Assembly (NCBI RefSeq): GCF_017471675.1
Contig: NZ_JAFUSK010000022.1
Span: 1 to 64,000, forward strand
DNA: 64,000 bases
Direction: 5' to 3'
Source of the DNA: Pseudobutyrivibrio sp.
Lineage (GTDB): Bacteria; Bacillota; Clostridia; Lachnospirales; Lachnospiraceae
The position numbers were made by a program, and so were the translations under genes. The stretch's first letter is position 1, and each line of letters starts with the position of its first letter. A model generated the notes under the pieces. That model had not been told where the DNA came from and made no database searches. It saw only the letters and a program-made list of their open reading frames with translations. This document shows, piece by piece, positions 17,731 through 26,921 of this stretch.

Positions 17731-19158
17731 TTACTGTTCCATGTCAATCGCATCCTGAGCTTCTTGTAAAGCATCATCAATTGAGTAATCTGGATCTTCA
17801 AGTACCTCATTAAGTGTTGTTGTGCAGAGATACTCGTTGATTGTTGGGCTGATAGATACAACTGAAATCTTACCAATGTTGTCCATTCCGATATCGCTTA
17901 ATACATCGTATGGATAGTTGATGAAGAACTGGTTATACTGATTGTTGTCATCATGAGCGAATGCTTCATCACTCCAAAGAGCTGTGTTACATACATCAAA
18001 TCCAAGTGTATCCCAGATGTGCTGTTCACCAGCCTCTGACATCTTAGCCCAGCATGTGAACTCTGCTGCAAGCTCCTTGTTAGCTGACTGCTGTGTTACA
18101 ACTGTACCTGTACCACCTACACCAACTGAGCACTTCTGTCCCTCTTTGAATACAGGACACTTAGCGATGTACCAGTTACCCTTTTCATCAGGCATGTAGT
18201 TTGTGAAACGTGACATATACCACATTGCCTTAGGGAAAGAAACAATGTTTCTATCCATAATGTTCTGGAAACCAGCTTCAAGGTCAACATGTCCATCTGG
18301 AGAAACCATTGCAAATCCTGACTTTAACCAAGACTGCTGCATTGTAAGCATTTCCTTAACTGAATCAAGCTGAACATTTGCTGAACCTTCGAATCCACCT
18401 GTCCAGTCATCGCCATACTCAGCCATTGCAATCCAGAGCCAATCAACTCCGCCTGTATCAACTGATGTAAAGTACTTTGTATCATCTCCTAAAGCTGTAA
18501 GGTATTCATTACCAAGAGCTTCGTAATCTTTCCATGTCTTAACTGCATCAATCTTAGCAATTACTTCATCCTGGCTAAGTCCCATTGCCTCGCTCATTGC
18601 AGCTACGTTGTAGTACATTACTGTAGCACCTACGTGATAAGGAGCTCCGTAGTAGTTACCATCTTCACCCTGATATGTTTCCATTCTTGCAGGAACCATT
18701 GTATCAAGGTAATCCTTAGCGTAATCGTTAAGTGGTACAAGCCACTGATCAAGACCTTCAACTACGTTAGGGAACTGACCAACTTCTACATCACAGATAT
18801 CTGGAGCACCTGTGCCAGCCTCAAGAGCTGTAAGAAGCTTTGTGTGCATATCACCATAAGGATATGTTGTACATGTAATTTCGATTGTGTTGTCTGGGTG
18901 TTCCTTGTTCCACTCCTCTGCCATAACACCGTAGTGCTGACCGTGAAGTTCAACAAATGTCCACATCTCAAGATGTGTTCCGTTTGGATCACCAAATGTG
19001 TTAGTTACTACCTCTGACTCAGCTGACTCAGCAGCCTCCTCATCTGTTGCAGCAGCATCAGGATCAACCCCGCCTTCTGAAGCTGCTCCGCCGCAGCCTA
19101 CAAACAAGCTAGCTGCCATTGATGTGCAAAGTAATGCACTAATCAACTTCTTCTTCAT
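17731..19158 (-). CDS. Sugar ABC transporter substrate-binding lipoprotein
   Basis: Start set at MKKKLISALL, where AGGAGG lies 6 bases before; the longer frame adds 32 residues of untranslated leader. The 475-residue protein has a signal peptide ending in the lipobox SLFVGC with Cys anchored, a Glu/Ala-rich linker and a CUT1 family 1 solute-binding body (HLEMWTFVELHGQ near the N-terminus, AGTGAPDICDVEVGQFPN). It binds the sugar outside the cell and hands it to the two permeases downstream. It is first in the operon, under the element at 19289-19339. Confidence 0.93.
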   Translation of the reverse strand: MKKKLISALLCTSMAASLFVGCGGAASEGGVDPDAAATDEEAAESAESEVVTNTFGDPNGTHLEMWTFVELHGQHYGVMAEEWNKEHPDNTIEITCTTYPYGDMHTKLLTALEAGTGAPDICDVEVGQFPNVVEGLDQWLVPLNDYAKDYLDTMVPARMETYQGEDGNYYGAPYHVGATVMYYNVAAMSEAMGLSQDEVIAKIDAVKTWKDYEALGNEYLTALGDDTKYFTSVDTGGVDWLWIAMAEYGDDWTGGFEGSANVQLDSVKEMLTMQQSWLKSGFAMVSPDGHVDLEAGFQNIMDRNIVSFPKAMWYMSRFTNYMPDEKGNWYIAKCPVFKEGQKCSVGVGGTGTVVTQQSANKELAAEFTCWAKMSEAGEQHIWDTLGFDVCNTALWSDEAFAHDDNNQYNQFFINYPYDVLSDIGMDNIGKISVVSISPTINEYLCTTTLNEVLEDPDYSIDDALQEAQDAIDMEQ

Positions 19159-19288
19159 TCTTCTCCTCCTTTTGTAAAAAGAAAATATTGTTTTTAATTG
19201 TCTAGAACTTTCATAATGTAGTACAATTGACTGAGGCTTGTTAGTCAAAATCACTAAACCAGTAAAGCTCTTTAACGATTATGTAATT

Positions 19289-19316
19289 ATTATAAATCTG
19301 CATTGGTATAAGTCAA
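19289..19316 (-). promoter_or_regulatory. SigmaA promoter of the arabinoside importer-GH51 operon
   Basis: TTGACT (19311-19316) and TATAAT (19289-19294) with 16-bp spacing read toward the binding-protein gene, leaving about 125 nt of leader. Confidence 0.8.
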
Positions 19317-19339
19317 TAATTATTTTAGTTTTTTCTAAA
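19313..19339. promoter_or_regulatory. Shared 27-bp element at -35, copy 1
   Basis: The 27 bases here equal those at 23416-23442 in 25 positions; both begin TCAATAATTATTTTA and end TTTTTCTAAA on the plus strand and both overlap the -35 box of a minus-strand arabinan operon. Position fits an activator site or a specialised UP element. The divergent regulator is the obvious candidate ligand. Confidence 0.65.
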
Positions 19340-19430
19340 GTATTTTGGATATTCTTTTATTCTTCACAAATTCACCATAGTTTTTTTAGGCAAATTATAC
19401 AATTAGTTTCATAAATTCAGGTTTTTTAGA

Positions 19431-19460
19431 ACGAAAATATTATTATGTTTATATTTTCGT
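19431..19460. promoter_or_regulatory. Perfect 10-bp inverted repeat, candidate operator
   Basis: ACGAAAATAT and ATATTTTCGT are exact complements separated by 10 bp, so the two half-sites face the same side two turns apart. It lies 31 bp upstream of the regulator -35 box, a place suited to autoregulation by a dimeric winged-helix protein. Confidence 0.6.
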
Positions 19461-19490
19461 AAAATAAATTCCATATTTTCATCTTATTTA

Positions 19491-19519
19491 TTGACATGAA
19501 TTGTACTAGTTTTTATAAT
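19491..19519 (+). promoter_or_regulatory. Consensus sigmaA promoter of the regulator gene
   Basis: TTGACA (19491-19496) and TATAAT (19514-19519) match consensus in all twelve positions with 17-bp spacing, about 40 bp before the regulator ATG. Confidence 0.9.
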
Positions 19520-19558
19520 TATAGATATTATTTTATTTTCTTATAAAGGAGCAGTGTA

Positions 19559-20479
19559 ATGATTCATATCACATCACTGGAAGAAGGACTTGAATTATTT
19601 AAAGCCTTAGGCTCAGACGTGCGTATCCAGATACTTAACATATTGCTAGAAAACGATCATATGAGCATGAATCAATTAGCCACAGAGCTAAAGCTATCAA
19701 ACGGCGCTCTTACAGGTCATATTAAGAAGCTTGAAGAATGTGGTCTTATTTCTACATCTAACGAATCTGCCAGCCATGGCAATTCCAAGATTTGCTCTGT
19801 TATTCAGGACAAAATCGTAGTAGAAATTGAAAAGCCAGAAGACCTTACTAATGTATTTACTACTGATATTAAGGTTGGTCAGTTTTCTAAATATGATATC
19901 TGTCCCACATGTGGTCTTGCCAACAGTCAGTCAGTTATCGGAGAGATTGACGACAGCAGATACTTTAGTCATCCAGACCATTTCAATGCAGATATACTTT
20001 GGTTTACAAAGGGATATATAGAGTACTCTCTTCCAAATCTTATACCTAGCAACAATCAAATCACTCAGATTTCCATCTCATTTGAGATTTCATCTGAGGC
20101 ACCAGGCATTGATAACAACTGGCCAAGTGATATTTCATTCTCACTTAACGGCAAAAAGCTTGGTATGTGGACAAGCCCTGGTGATTTCGGTGGAGAAATC
20201 CGAGGAATGTTTACACCTGACTGGTTTCCACCTAACTGGAATCAATATGGTTTGTTAAAGCTTTTAGTTGTAAATAAGCATGGAACTTTCATTGATGGTT
20301 TACAGATTTCAGATATCACTATCGAAGATTTAGATTTAGCGCAGGGGGCGCCTCTTGATTTTAGAATTGCAGTTGAAGATGACGCTGAACATATCGGAGG
20401 TGTTACACTCTTTGGAAAGACCTTCGGAAATTATGGACAGGATATACGTGTAGCAATCAACTATTGTCCTGTAAAATAA
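19559..20479 (+). CDS. ArsR-like winged-helix regulator with large C-terminal sensor domain
   Basis: Of 306 residues, 5-80 form an ArsR-type winged helix (LFKALGSDVRIQILNILL, MNQLATELKLSNGALTGHIKKLEE). The rest is much longer than in metal-sensing ArsR proteins. It contains CPTCGL near residue 118 and a region rich in beta strands and Trp/Pro (LGMWTSPGDFGGEIRG, FTPDWFPPNWNQ) that looks like a jelly-roll or carbohydrate-binding sandwich. The gene is divergent from the sugar importer-GH51 operon, so arabinose or an oligosaccharide is a likely effector. GGAG lies before the ATG. Confidence 0.8.
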   Translation: MIHITSLEEGLELFKALGSDVRIQILNILLENDHMSMNQLATELKLSNGALTGHIKKLEECGLISTSNESASHGNSKICSVIQDKIVVEIEKPEDLTNVFTTDIKVGQFSKYDICPTCGLANSQSVIGEIDDSRYFSHPDHFNADILWFTKGYIEYSLPNLIPSNNQITQISISFEISSEAPGIDNNWPSDISFSLNGKKLGMWTSPGDFGGEIRGMFTPDWFPPNWNQYGLLKLLVVNKHGTFIDGLQISDITIEDLDLAQGAPLDFRIAVEDDAEHIGGVTLFGKTFGNYGQDIRVAINYCPVK

Positions 20480-20483
20480 AAAT

Positions 20484-20590
20484 GAAGCCAATCTGTTACG
20501 GTAACAAGCATTATAATTCTCCGTTCGGAAACACTCCTCACTTGAGAATTACAATAGCTTGTTACCTACAGATTGGCTTTTATTTTTTAC
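20484..20590 (+). terminator. Regulator terminator built from palindromic repeat copy B
   Basis: GAAGCCAATCTGT (20484-20496) pairs with ACAGATTGGCTT (20568-20579) followed by TTTATTTTTT. The inside of this stem is a copy of the dispersed repeat seen at 5598 and 40970, so the repeat has been built into, or has created, the transcript end. Confidence 0.85.
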
Positions 20591-20835
20591 CATAATTTCT
20601 TCGGGCAACGGGATACCTTGGCTGTGGCGCGAAGCTCTACGTAGCAGCCACATGCCATGCATGTGCCTTCATTAAGCTTGTCGCAGCCTTTGCATACATT
20701 AAGACGGCTTTCATATTCTTCATCACTAACAATATCCTCAGCCTTCAATGCTGCCTTGTATTTTTCAATCATAGAGGTGTCTGCATCAATCATATCTCTC
20801 AGCAGACACCTGGTACATACTCTATTTTCGATCAT
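20587..20835 (-). CDS. DUF6171-like small zinc-ribbon protein
   Basis: Start taken at MIENRVCTRC since the conserved block begins at CTRC; this overlaps the GH43 stop by 14 bp. The 82 residues carry CTRCLLRDM, then VCKGCDKLNEGTCMACGCYV and a closing RCPKKLW, eight Cys in pairs that suggest two zinc sites. This is the pattern of DUF6171 proteins found in Clostridia and phages; function is unknown. Its last codons run to within the repeat-terminator of the convergent regulator. Confidence 0.75.
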   Translation of the reverse strand: MIENRVCTRCLLRDMIDADTSMIEKYKAALKAEDIVSDEEYESRLNVCKGCDKLNEGTCMACGCYVELRATAKVSRCPKKLW

Positions 20836-21775
20836 AACTAAATACTGGTCTTCCATCCTGCCATCCAAACTTCATAAGCATTGCATGGCGATTAGGATTG
20901 TAAAGTGGATCTCCTACTATTTCAGTTTCTGTTCTAGCATGATAAACAAGAATATCATTTCCATCTTCATCAACTGTAAATGAATTATGACCTGGCCCGT
21001 ATACTACATGCTTTTCTGATGATGCAAGCACAGGGTATCTCTCCTTCCTCCAAGAAAGAGGATCTAGTAAATCGCTGTTTTCATCTGCAGTAAGCATACC
21101 CATGCAGTAGTTGATGCCAGTATCGCTGGCTGAGTAAGTCATGAAAATCTTGCCATTTCGCTTAATAACTGATGGTCCTTCATTTACCCAGAAGCCATGT
21201 CGCTCCCAATCATAGTCAGGAGTTGTAAGAAGTACCTGATCTGTCTCAAGGGTGTAGCCGTTTTTCATTCTGGCAATATAAAGATTAGATATCTGTTTAC
21301 CTACGCCTGTTTTCTCTGCCCAAATATAATACCACTTTCCATGATTTTCAAAAACAGTTGCATCCAAAGAAAATGCCTCAAATGAAAATTCATCTGTCGC
21401 TGCTCTTGTCATTTTGCCCTTTTCAATCCAAGGGTCACGCATTGGGTCATCCCCTTGGCACTCCAGCACATAAGGACGAATCTTCCAGATATCTTCCATT
21501 TCACCACCTGCATAATAGATATACCATTTGCCAAAAAGATAGTGAATCTCTGGTGCCCAGATATGCTTAGACTGTGGACCTGCTTCATGCTTGTGCCAGA
21601 TTTCTAGCTCTGGAGCCTCTTTAAGTCCTTCAAGTGTTCCACTGCATCTAAGAACTATTTTGTCATATTCTGGCACTGATGCTGTGAAATAATATTTGCC
21701 ATTAGTATGTCTGTACACATAAGGATCTGCTCGCTGTAAAATCCAAGGTTTATTGTATTCAAAATATTTGTCCAT
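20822..21775 (-). CDS. Intracellular GH43 exo-arabinofuranosidase (GH43_26-like)
   Basis: The 317-residue single-domain five-blade propeller has Asp17 (RADPYVY, base), Asp138 (SLDATVF, pKa modulator) and Glu199 (VNEGPSVI, acid). There is no signal peptide, so it works on imported arabino-oligosaccharides. The layout RADPYV...HIWAPEIHY is close to the exo-1,5-alpha-L-arabinofuranosidase subfamily. It follows the surface GH43 by 21 bp in the same operon. Confidence 0.92.
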   Translation of the reverse strand: MDKYFEYNKPWILQRADPYVYRHTNGKYYFTASVPEYDKIVLRCSGTLEGLKEAPELEIWHKHEAGPQSKHIWAPEIHYLFGKWYIYYAGGEMEDIWKIRPYVLECQGDDPMRDPWIEKGKMTRAATDEFSFEAFSLDATVFENHGKWYYIWAEKTGVGKQISNLYIARMKNGYTLETDQVLLTTPDYDWERHGFWVNEGPSVIKRNGKIFMTYSASDTGINYCMGMLTADENSDLLDPLSWRKERYPVLASSEKHVVYGPGHNSFTVDEDGNDILVYHARTETEIVGDPLYNPNRHAMLMKFGWQDGRPVFSYDRK

Positions 21776-21796
21776 TTTTTTATTTTTCTCTCCTCT

Positions 21797-23320
21797 TTAG
21801 TATTTAACTCCCCAAACTGATTCGTTACCACCTACAGCAGAAAAAGTCATCACATCTGTGCCTGCCTCATCTTTCATTTGACAAAATACACCGCTGAATT
21901 CTTTGTCTCCCATTTTAATATTCATGTAGTAGCTGCCATCCTTCATACTCCATGTACCTGACACTTCTTCTCCATCTACAGAACCATCCTTGTTTAGATA
22001 GAAGATTCTAGGATTAGCAATATCGCTTGAAATATCAGTGCCCTGGTTAATCACATAGTAGCGGCCAACTACATCATTCTTGCTGTATCCCTTATCAGAA
22101 ACAGTCTCCCCCTGTGTCTGATATGGAAGCTCACATGGCCAGCCTTCCGCATTCATAAGCATTTGATGAACACGTGGTGAATGATTTTCTCCACCATCAT
22201 TAAACCTGGTGTGGTAGACTACGTAAACCTTGCCATCCTTATCAACAAAGGCTGAATTATGACCTGTTGCCATATATGCCTTATCAAGACTAGGAAGCTT
22301 GTAATTACCTGAAAGCTTAAGTCCAAAGTTTTCATGCATTGCACTCTTTTCTGGATAAGCTCCATTCATATCTACATACTCTCCATCAACAGTCTTAGAG
22401 CGGAATACTCTCATCTGATATCCACCATTGCTGGTAAGACCACCGTATGATACGAACAGATAATAGTAATCTGTAGCTTCGTCATACATAATGTATGGTC
22501 CCTCAATAGAGATGTGACCACCGCCAAGCAGCTTCTTACCAAAGTATGCATCTACACCCTTTGCTTCATCAGCCTCAGGGTGAATAACAAGCCCAGTAGC
22601 TGGGTACAGCTCAAGAAGATATATACCACCTGACCAAGAACCGTAAACCATCCACATTCTGCCATCCTTATCATAGAACACTGTTGGGTCGATGGCATTT
22701 GGGTAATCTTCGTAGTTATAAGCACCGCCCTTAATGTAATGCTTCTTGGCATAATCCTCATCTACATAATCAAGCACATCAGTTGCTTCTATATTTTTAT
22801 TTGTAAAGCCTGAATAAATAAGTGCTCCCTGCCATTCAAATGGTCCCTCTGGGGATGTGCTGGTGCCAAAGCACAGGTTCGAAGCATTAAATGTACTGGT
22901 TGTGCAATAATACATATAATACAAACCTGTAGTTTCGTTGTAAATTACATCAGGTGCCCACACATGGGTACCACCATCATCTGTTTTGATGATACTGTCC
23001 TTTGAGCCAGAATAAGCAAATGCCTTATCCTTCACATCATAAATCTGACCGTAAACTGGATTGGTCTTCATATATCCATCTGCAATACTCTCCCAATTAA
23101 GTAAATCAGTACTTTTTGCAGCTGTCATATGAGAGCCGTAAATATAATATGTTCCGTCAACTTCTAAAATGGATGGATCATGGACAGATACGCCCGAAGA
23201 TACGTCACCTACTGCAATGCCGTCGTAGCTAACTGTAAAGTTTTTAGATTCTGAGCCCGCGCATGCTGTAAGACCTCCAACCATAGAAACTGCCAGAACA
23301 CATGAAATTAATCTTTTCAT
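21797..23320 (-). CDS. Surface GH43 endo-1,5-alpha-L-arabinanase lipoprotein
   Basis: The 507-residue protein has a signal peptide with lipobox GLTAC (Cys20), so it is anchored outside the cell. Catalytic residues are Asp48 (VHDPSIL), Asp211 (AIDPTVFYD) and Glu273 (SIEGPYIMY). TGHNSAFVD provides the metal-site His and the last 90 residues form the extra beta domain seen in AbnB-type two-domain arabinanases. It cuts arabinan into oligomers for the ABC importer. The promoter and a copy of the shared 27-bp element lie 70-120 bp upstream. Confidence 0.92.
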   Translation of the reverse strand: MKRLISCVLAVSMVGGLTACAGSESKNFTVSYDGIAVGDVSSGVSVHDPSILEVDGTYYIYGSHMTAAKSTDLLNWESIADGYMKTNPVYGQIYDVKDKAFAYSGSKDSIIKTDDGGTHVWAPDVIYNETTGLYYMYYCTTSTFNASNLCFGTSTSPEGPFEWQGALIYSGFTNKNIEATDVLDYVDEDYAKKHYIKGGAYNYEDYPNAIDPTVFYDKDGRMWMVYGSWSGGIYLLELYPATGLVIHPEADEAKGVDAYFGKKLLGGGHISIEGPYIMYDEATDYYYLFVSYGGLTSNGGYQMRVFRSKTVDGEYVDMNGAYPEKSAMHENFGLKLSGNYKLPSLDKAYMATGHNSAFVDKDGKVYVVYHTRFNDGGENHSPRVHQMLMNAEGWPCELPYQTQGETVSDKGYSKNDVVGRYYVINQGTDISSDIANPRIFYLNKDGSVDGEEVSGTWSMKDGSYYMNIKMGDKEFSGVFCQMKDEAGTDVMTFSAVGGNESVWGVKY

Positions 23321-23390
23321 GCGTCTCCTCCTTTGTCTTATTGCTTAGCATCAAGCCCCTATAAAAAATGCTTAGCTTTATTTCAAAGAT

Positions 23391-23419
23391 AATATATCAA
23401 ATTATATTTAGATTTTCAA
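23391..23419 (-). promoter_or_regulatory. SigmaA promoter of the GH43 operon
   Basis: TTGAAA (23414-23419) and TATATT (23391-23396), 17 bp apart, read toward the surface arabinanase gene. Confidence 0.7.
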
Positions 23420-23442
23420 TAATTATTTTATATTTTTCTAAA
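23416..23442. promoter_or_regulatory. Shared 27-bp element at -35, copy 2
   Basis: Same element as 19313-19339 with two changes (positions 16 and 17), again overlapping the -35 hexamer at the same phase. The match extends over A/T and the few G/C bases alike, which argues against chance AT-richness. Confidence 0.65.
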
Positions 23443-23463
23443 ACAATCATAGGTTATACTAAG

Positions 23464-23505
23464 AAAACCCCTCTACCGTAAGAATTTTTACGGTAAAGGG
23501 GTTTT
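23464..23505 (-). terminator. Terminator of the CoA-transferase gene
   Basis: AAAACCCCTTTACCGTAA pairs with TTACGGTAGAGGGGTTTT, an 18-bp stem with one mismatch, flanked by T-runs on both strands, so it may also protect the GH43 promoter. Confidence 0.9.
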
Positions 23506-23520
23506 ATCTTAATATACCAA

Positions 23521-24861
23521 TTATTTATTTGAACGTCTCCAAATGTGCATCTTCTCAGCCTCAGCAATAAGCTCATCTCTGAAATCAGGATGTGCAATAC
23601 TGATAATTTTTTCTGCACGTTCCCAAGCTGAAAGGCCCTTAAGGCAAACCTTACCATATTCTGTTACAAGGTAATGTGTGTTTGCACGAGTATCTGTAAC
23701 AATAGAGCCCTCTGCAAGTGTAGGACGAATACGGCTCTTAACAGTACCATCCTTTGTAGTAAATGTAGATGAAAGACATACAAAGCTCTTACCACCATTA
23801 GAAAGATAAGCACCAAGTACGAAGTCAAGCTGTCCGCCTGCACCAGAAATGTGCTTTGTTCCAGCTGACTCAGCGTTAATCTGACCATATAAATCTACAT
23901 CAACGGCGTTGTTGATAGAGATGAAGTTATCAAGTGCTGAAATCTGACGGATATCGTTAGTGTAATCAACAGGTGCGCTCATAAGCTCTGGGTTCTCATC
24001 CATGTAATCGTACATCTTCTTTGTACCAGCACCGAAAGCGTATGTCTGACGGAATCTGTCGATATTCTTCTTAGAACCGTTAATCTTACCAGCCTTTGCA
24101 ATGTCTACGAATGCATCAACGTACATTTCTGTATGAACACCAAGATCCTTAAGGTCTGAATCAGCAATCATAGCGCCTACTGTGTTAGGCATACCGCCGA
24201 TACCAAGCTGTAAGCATGCACCGTTTGGAATCTCCTCAACGATAAGCTTAGCTACTGCCTTATCTACATCTGTAGGAGCACCGCCTGCGCCCATCTCTGA
24301 GATAGCTGGGTTGTTGCTTTCTACGATAGCATCAACCTTTGAAATGTGGATGCCTTCCTCAAAACCGCCAAGGCAACGTGGCATGTTCTCGTTAACTTCT
24401 ACGATGATGTGCTTAGACTTTTCAACTGCAGCCATAAGATGAGATGCGTTAGGACCGAAGTTAAAATATCCATGATTATCCATTGTTGTTGTCTGGAGCA
24501 TAAGAACATCGTTTGGCTCAATGTGCTCACGATAGTATCTAGGAAGCTCAGAGTATCTGATAGGTGCATAGTATGAGCAGCCTTTTGCAATAAGCTTACG
24601 CTCGATACCACCCATGTGCCATGAGTTCCAGCAGAAATGCTCACCTGCATCTTCTCTTTCGAAGATAGCTGGAAGCTTCATTAAAATACCACCACGAACC
24701 TTAACATCACGTAACTCATCTGTACGTGCTGCAAGTGCCTTATCAAGTGCGTCTGGTGTACCTGTACACCAACCGTAATCTACCCAATCTCCGCTTTTTA
24801 CAACCTTAACAGCTTCTTCTGCTGTCGTAAGCTTGCGCTTATATTCAGCTTGAAAATCCAT
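23521..24861 (-). CDS. but: Butyryl-CoA:acetate CoA-transferase
   Basis: The 446-residue enzyme belongs to the 4-hydroxybutyrate/butyryl CoA-transferase family: [19 protein letters not shown] at the start, [15 protein letters not shown] oxyanion loop, catalytic Glu245 in [11 protein letters not shown] and the [19 protein letters not shown] segment. It moves CoA from butyryl-CoA to acetate, giving butyrate, the last step of butyrate formation in Roseburia, Butyrivibrio and relatives. It is monocistronic here between two strong terminators, and the crotonase-region genes of the pathway are elsewhere. Confidence 0.93.
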   Translation of the reverse strand: MDFQAEYKRKLTTAEEAVKVVKSGDWVDYGWCTGTPDALDKALAARTDELRDVKVRGGILMKLPAIFEREDAGEHFCWNSWHMGGIERKLIAKGCSYYAPIRYSELPRYYREHIEPNDVLMLQTTTMDNHGYFNFGPNASHLMAAVEKSKHIIVEVNENMPRCLGGFEEGIHISKVDAIVESNNPAISEMGAGGAPTDVDKAVAKLIVEEIPNGACLQLGIGGMPNTVGAMIADSDLKDLGVHTEMYVDAFVDIAKAGKINGSKKNIDRFRQTYAFGAGTKKMYDYMDENPELMSAPVDYTNDIRQISALDNFISINNAVDVDLYGQINAESAGTKHISGAGGQLDFVLGAYLSNGGKSFVCLSSTFTTKDGTVKSRIRPTLAEGSIVTDTRANTHYLVTEYGKVCLKGLSAWERAEKIISIAHPDFRDELIAEAEKMHIWRRSNK

Positions 24862-24900
24862 AATAAACCTCCGCTCGTTAAAAATTTATCAATTAGATAC

Positions 24901-24929
24901 ATTTTACCACGATAGGAGGTTTACTGCAA
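24901..24929 (-). promoter_or_regulatory. SigmaA promoter of the CoA-transferase gene
   Basis: TTGCAG (24924-24929) and TAAAAT (24901-24906) with 17-bp spacing, giving a leader of about 35 nt before a GGAGG site. Confidence 0.75.
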
Positions 24930-24956
24930 ATAAAAAAATATGTTGTTTAGATATGA

Positions 24957-24993
24957 AAAGACTTTTGTTTTTAATCTAAAAAACAAAATCTTT
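24957..24993 (-). terminator. Terminator of the Glu-rich surface protein gene
   Basis: AAAGATTTTGTTTTTT pairs with AAAAACAAAAGTCTTTT, an AT-rich stem of about 15 bp with a T-run inside the stem and after it. Confidence 0.6.
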
Positions 24994-25035
24994 AAATTTC
25001 GTTCAAGAATCCCATAAATATGCTTTTCTATTTAA

Positions 25036-26865
25036 TTAAAATCCAAAGATATATTTTACAATCTCGCAAAAATGAGACTGTACATATTTAATAATTGTTG
25101 GAATATAGCACTTAATCTCATTCCAATGAGCACATACGTATGGAATTACCACATCATTGATTACCTTAACTGCATTATCAATAGCTTCCTTCTCCTGCTG
25201 CTCTTTTTGGCTCTTTTCATCCTCACCTGGCTTTGTATCATCAATAACAGGCTCATCCTTTGATGGTGTATCATCTCCCGAAATCACTGGTGTTTCTGGA
25301 GTTGTTGGCTCACCTGGATTTTCTGGAGTTTCTGGAGTTTCAGGATTTTCAGGCTTCTCTGGTGTCTGTGGTTCTTCTTCACCACCAAGTGTTTCTGGAG
25401 TAACAGAAAGAATAATATCTGCATAGTTCTCATTTGAGATAGTTACAGTATAGGCTGTCTCTGGAATCAGCTCCTCTTCAACGTTAACCTTAACTACACC
25501 ATTTTCTACTGTTACAGGTGCACTATCTACTACACTTACTGTAGTTCTGCCTTCCTTGTATGAAAGTGAAAGTGTAGCCTCACCAATCTCCTTATCAATA
25601 CCTTCAACTGTAAGAAGCTTGTTATCATTTACATTGAAATATGTCTTAACGTTTGCTGTATCAAAAACAGGCTTAACATATACAGATTCATCAAAAACAT
25701 AGCTGTATACATCGTCAGCTGTAAGATAATCTACAGAATTAATGTAGCCACCTTCAAATGATGCACTTGCATTCATATCTGGCTCAAATGCGATTTCGTA
25801 TGTTGAAACCCAGATTTCCTTTAAGTGTCTTACACCAAGAGAAATAGCATTACCGTTAGCATCAACGCCTCTAAGGATAGCACCATGTACTGCATTATTT
25901 ACAGGATATATATCATTGTCTCTTGTTTTTCTAAGATAATTTGTAGATGATTCATTAACCTCTAGCTGGTATGTACCATATCTTGTAAAGTACTTAAGTG
26001 CAGCTGTTGCATCCTGAACCACAATCTTCTTTCTAATTACTGCCTTACCAAAGCTTTCTCCATCATATGGTAAATAATAAGATGGAATAACTGCCTGATT
26101 TTCATTTACTGCAACAGCAAGAATATTCTTGTAAGCATCCTTTACGCCTAAGCCTGCTGCATCTAAGATAGAAGCCTTAACATAAGCCTCCTTGCTAATA
26201 GCTACATTAGCACTCTTTAATCCATAGATATAATAACCTGATTCTGTTACCTCAGATGTATCTGTGTTTGCAAAAAGAGTATTCTTTCTAGTTGTTGCAG
26301 ATGATACAGCATCGTACTCATCAGCTGATGTCTGGCCCTTGTAAAGCTGTGTATAAGAAGCCTTAGCTGCGCCATAGATATTTCCTGATAAATCAGCTTT
26401 TGTATAATAGTAGATATCAGTTTCGTCTACCTTAGTAAAGTCTGCAAAGGGAATCTCTGATTCTTCTGTTCCTTCCCCTATAACCACTACAGTAGCTTCA
26501 TTGATATCATCTGTCTTACGGATAAAGTAATATGTCTCACCAATCACCTCTACTGATGTTGCTGTAACATTCTCTTCCTCAGCTTCTGGCTGTTCTTCCA
26601 CAACAGCTGCTTCCTCAGTAGTTTCGTCTTTAGCCTCTGTGCTATCCTTGGCAGCTTCTGTCTCTTCTTCCTTTACCTCGGCCTCTACTTCTTCCTTTAC
26701 CTCGGCCTCTTCCTTTACTTCCTCATTTGAAGTCTCTTCTACAGTCACATCTGTTTCTGCTACTACACTAGTATTGTCCTCAGTAGTTTCAGCGGCAAAA
26801 ACTGGAGTTTCAAGTGAAGTCACTGCAAGTCCAAGGATAAGTAGTTTCGCTACAAATCTTTTCAT
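25036..26865 (-). CDS. Secreted Glu-rich protein with Pro/Glu/Thr repeats, unknown function
   Basis: The 609-residue protein has a signal peptide (AVTSLETPVFA), then residues 25-105 of almost pure Glu/Thr/Val/Lys with VKEE repeats. Residues 105-475 are a folded, mostly beta region. A tail of about ten PETPE/PENPE units follows, and a C-terminal piece (VIPYVCAHWNEIKCYIPTII) has two Cys and a hydrophobic end. There is no LPxTG motif. The low-complexity parts suggest a wall-spanning spacer. No family is recognised. Confidence 0.75.
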   Translation of the reverse strand: MKRFVAKLLILGLAVTSLETPVFAAETTEDNTSVVAETDVTVEETSNEEVKEEAEVKEEVEAEVKEEETEAAKDSTEAKDETTEEAAVVEEQPEAEEENVTATSVEVIGETYYFIRKTDDINEATVVVIGEGTEESEIPFADFTKVDETDIYYYTKADLSGNIYGAAKASYTQLYKGQTSADEYDAVSSATTRKNTLFANTDTSEVTESGYYIYGLKSANVAISKEAYVKASILDAAGLGVKDAYKNILAVAVNENQAVIPSYYLPYDGESFGKAVIRKKIVVQDATAALKYFTRYGTYQLEVNESSTNYLRKTRDNDIYPVNNAVHGAILRGVDANGNAISLGVRHLKEIWVSTYEIAFEPDMNASASFEGGYINSVDYLTADDVYSYVFDESVYVKPVFDTANVKTYFNVNDNKLLTVEGIDKEIGEATLSLSYKEGRTTVSVVDSAPVTVENGVVKVNVEEELIPETAYTVTISNENYADIILSVTPETLGGEEEPQTPEKPENPETPETPENPGEPTTPETPVISGDDTPSKDEPVIDDTKPGEDEKSQKEQQEKEAIDNAVKVINDVVIPYVCAHWNEIKCYIPTIIKYVQSHFCEIVKYIFGF

Positions 26866-26921
26866 AAATATCCTCCTGTTTTTATTAAGTTTTTAGATTT
26901 AAAACATATAATGGGATTAGC

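Noticed and set aside
24957-24993. Small regulatory RNA between the CoA-transferase and the surface protein genes.
   Set aside because: The hairpin is well explained as the terminator of the surface-protein gene.
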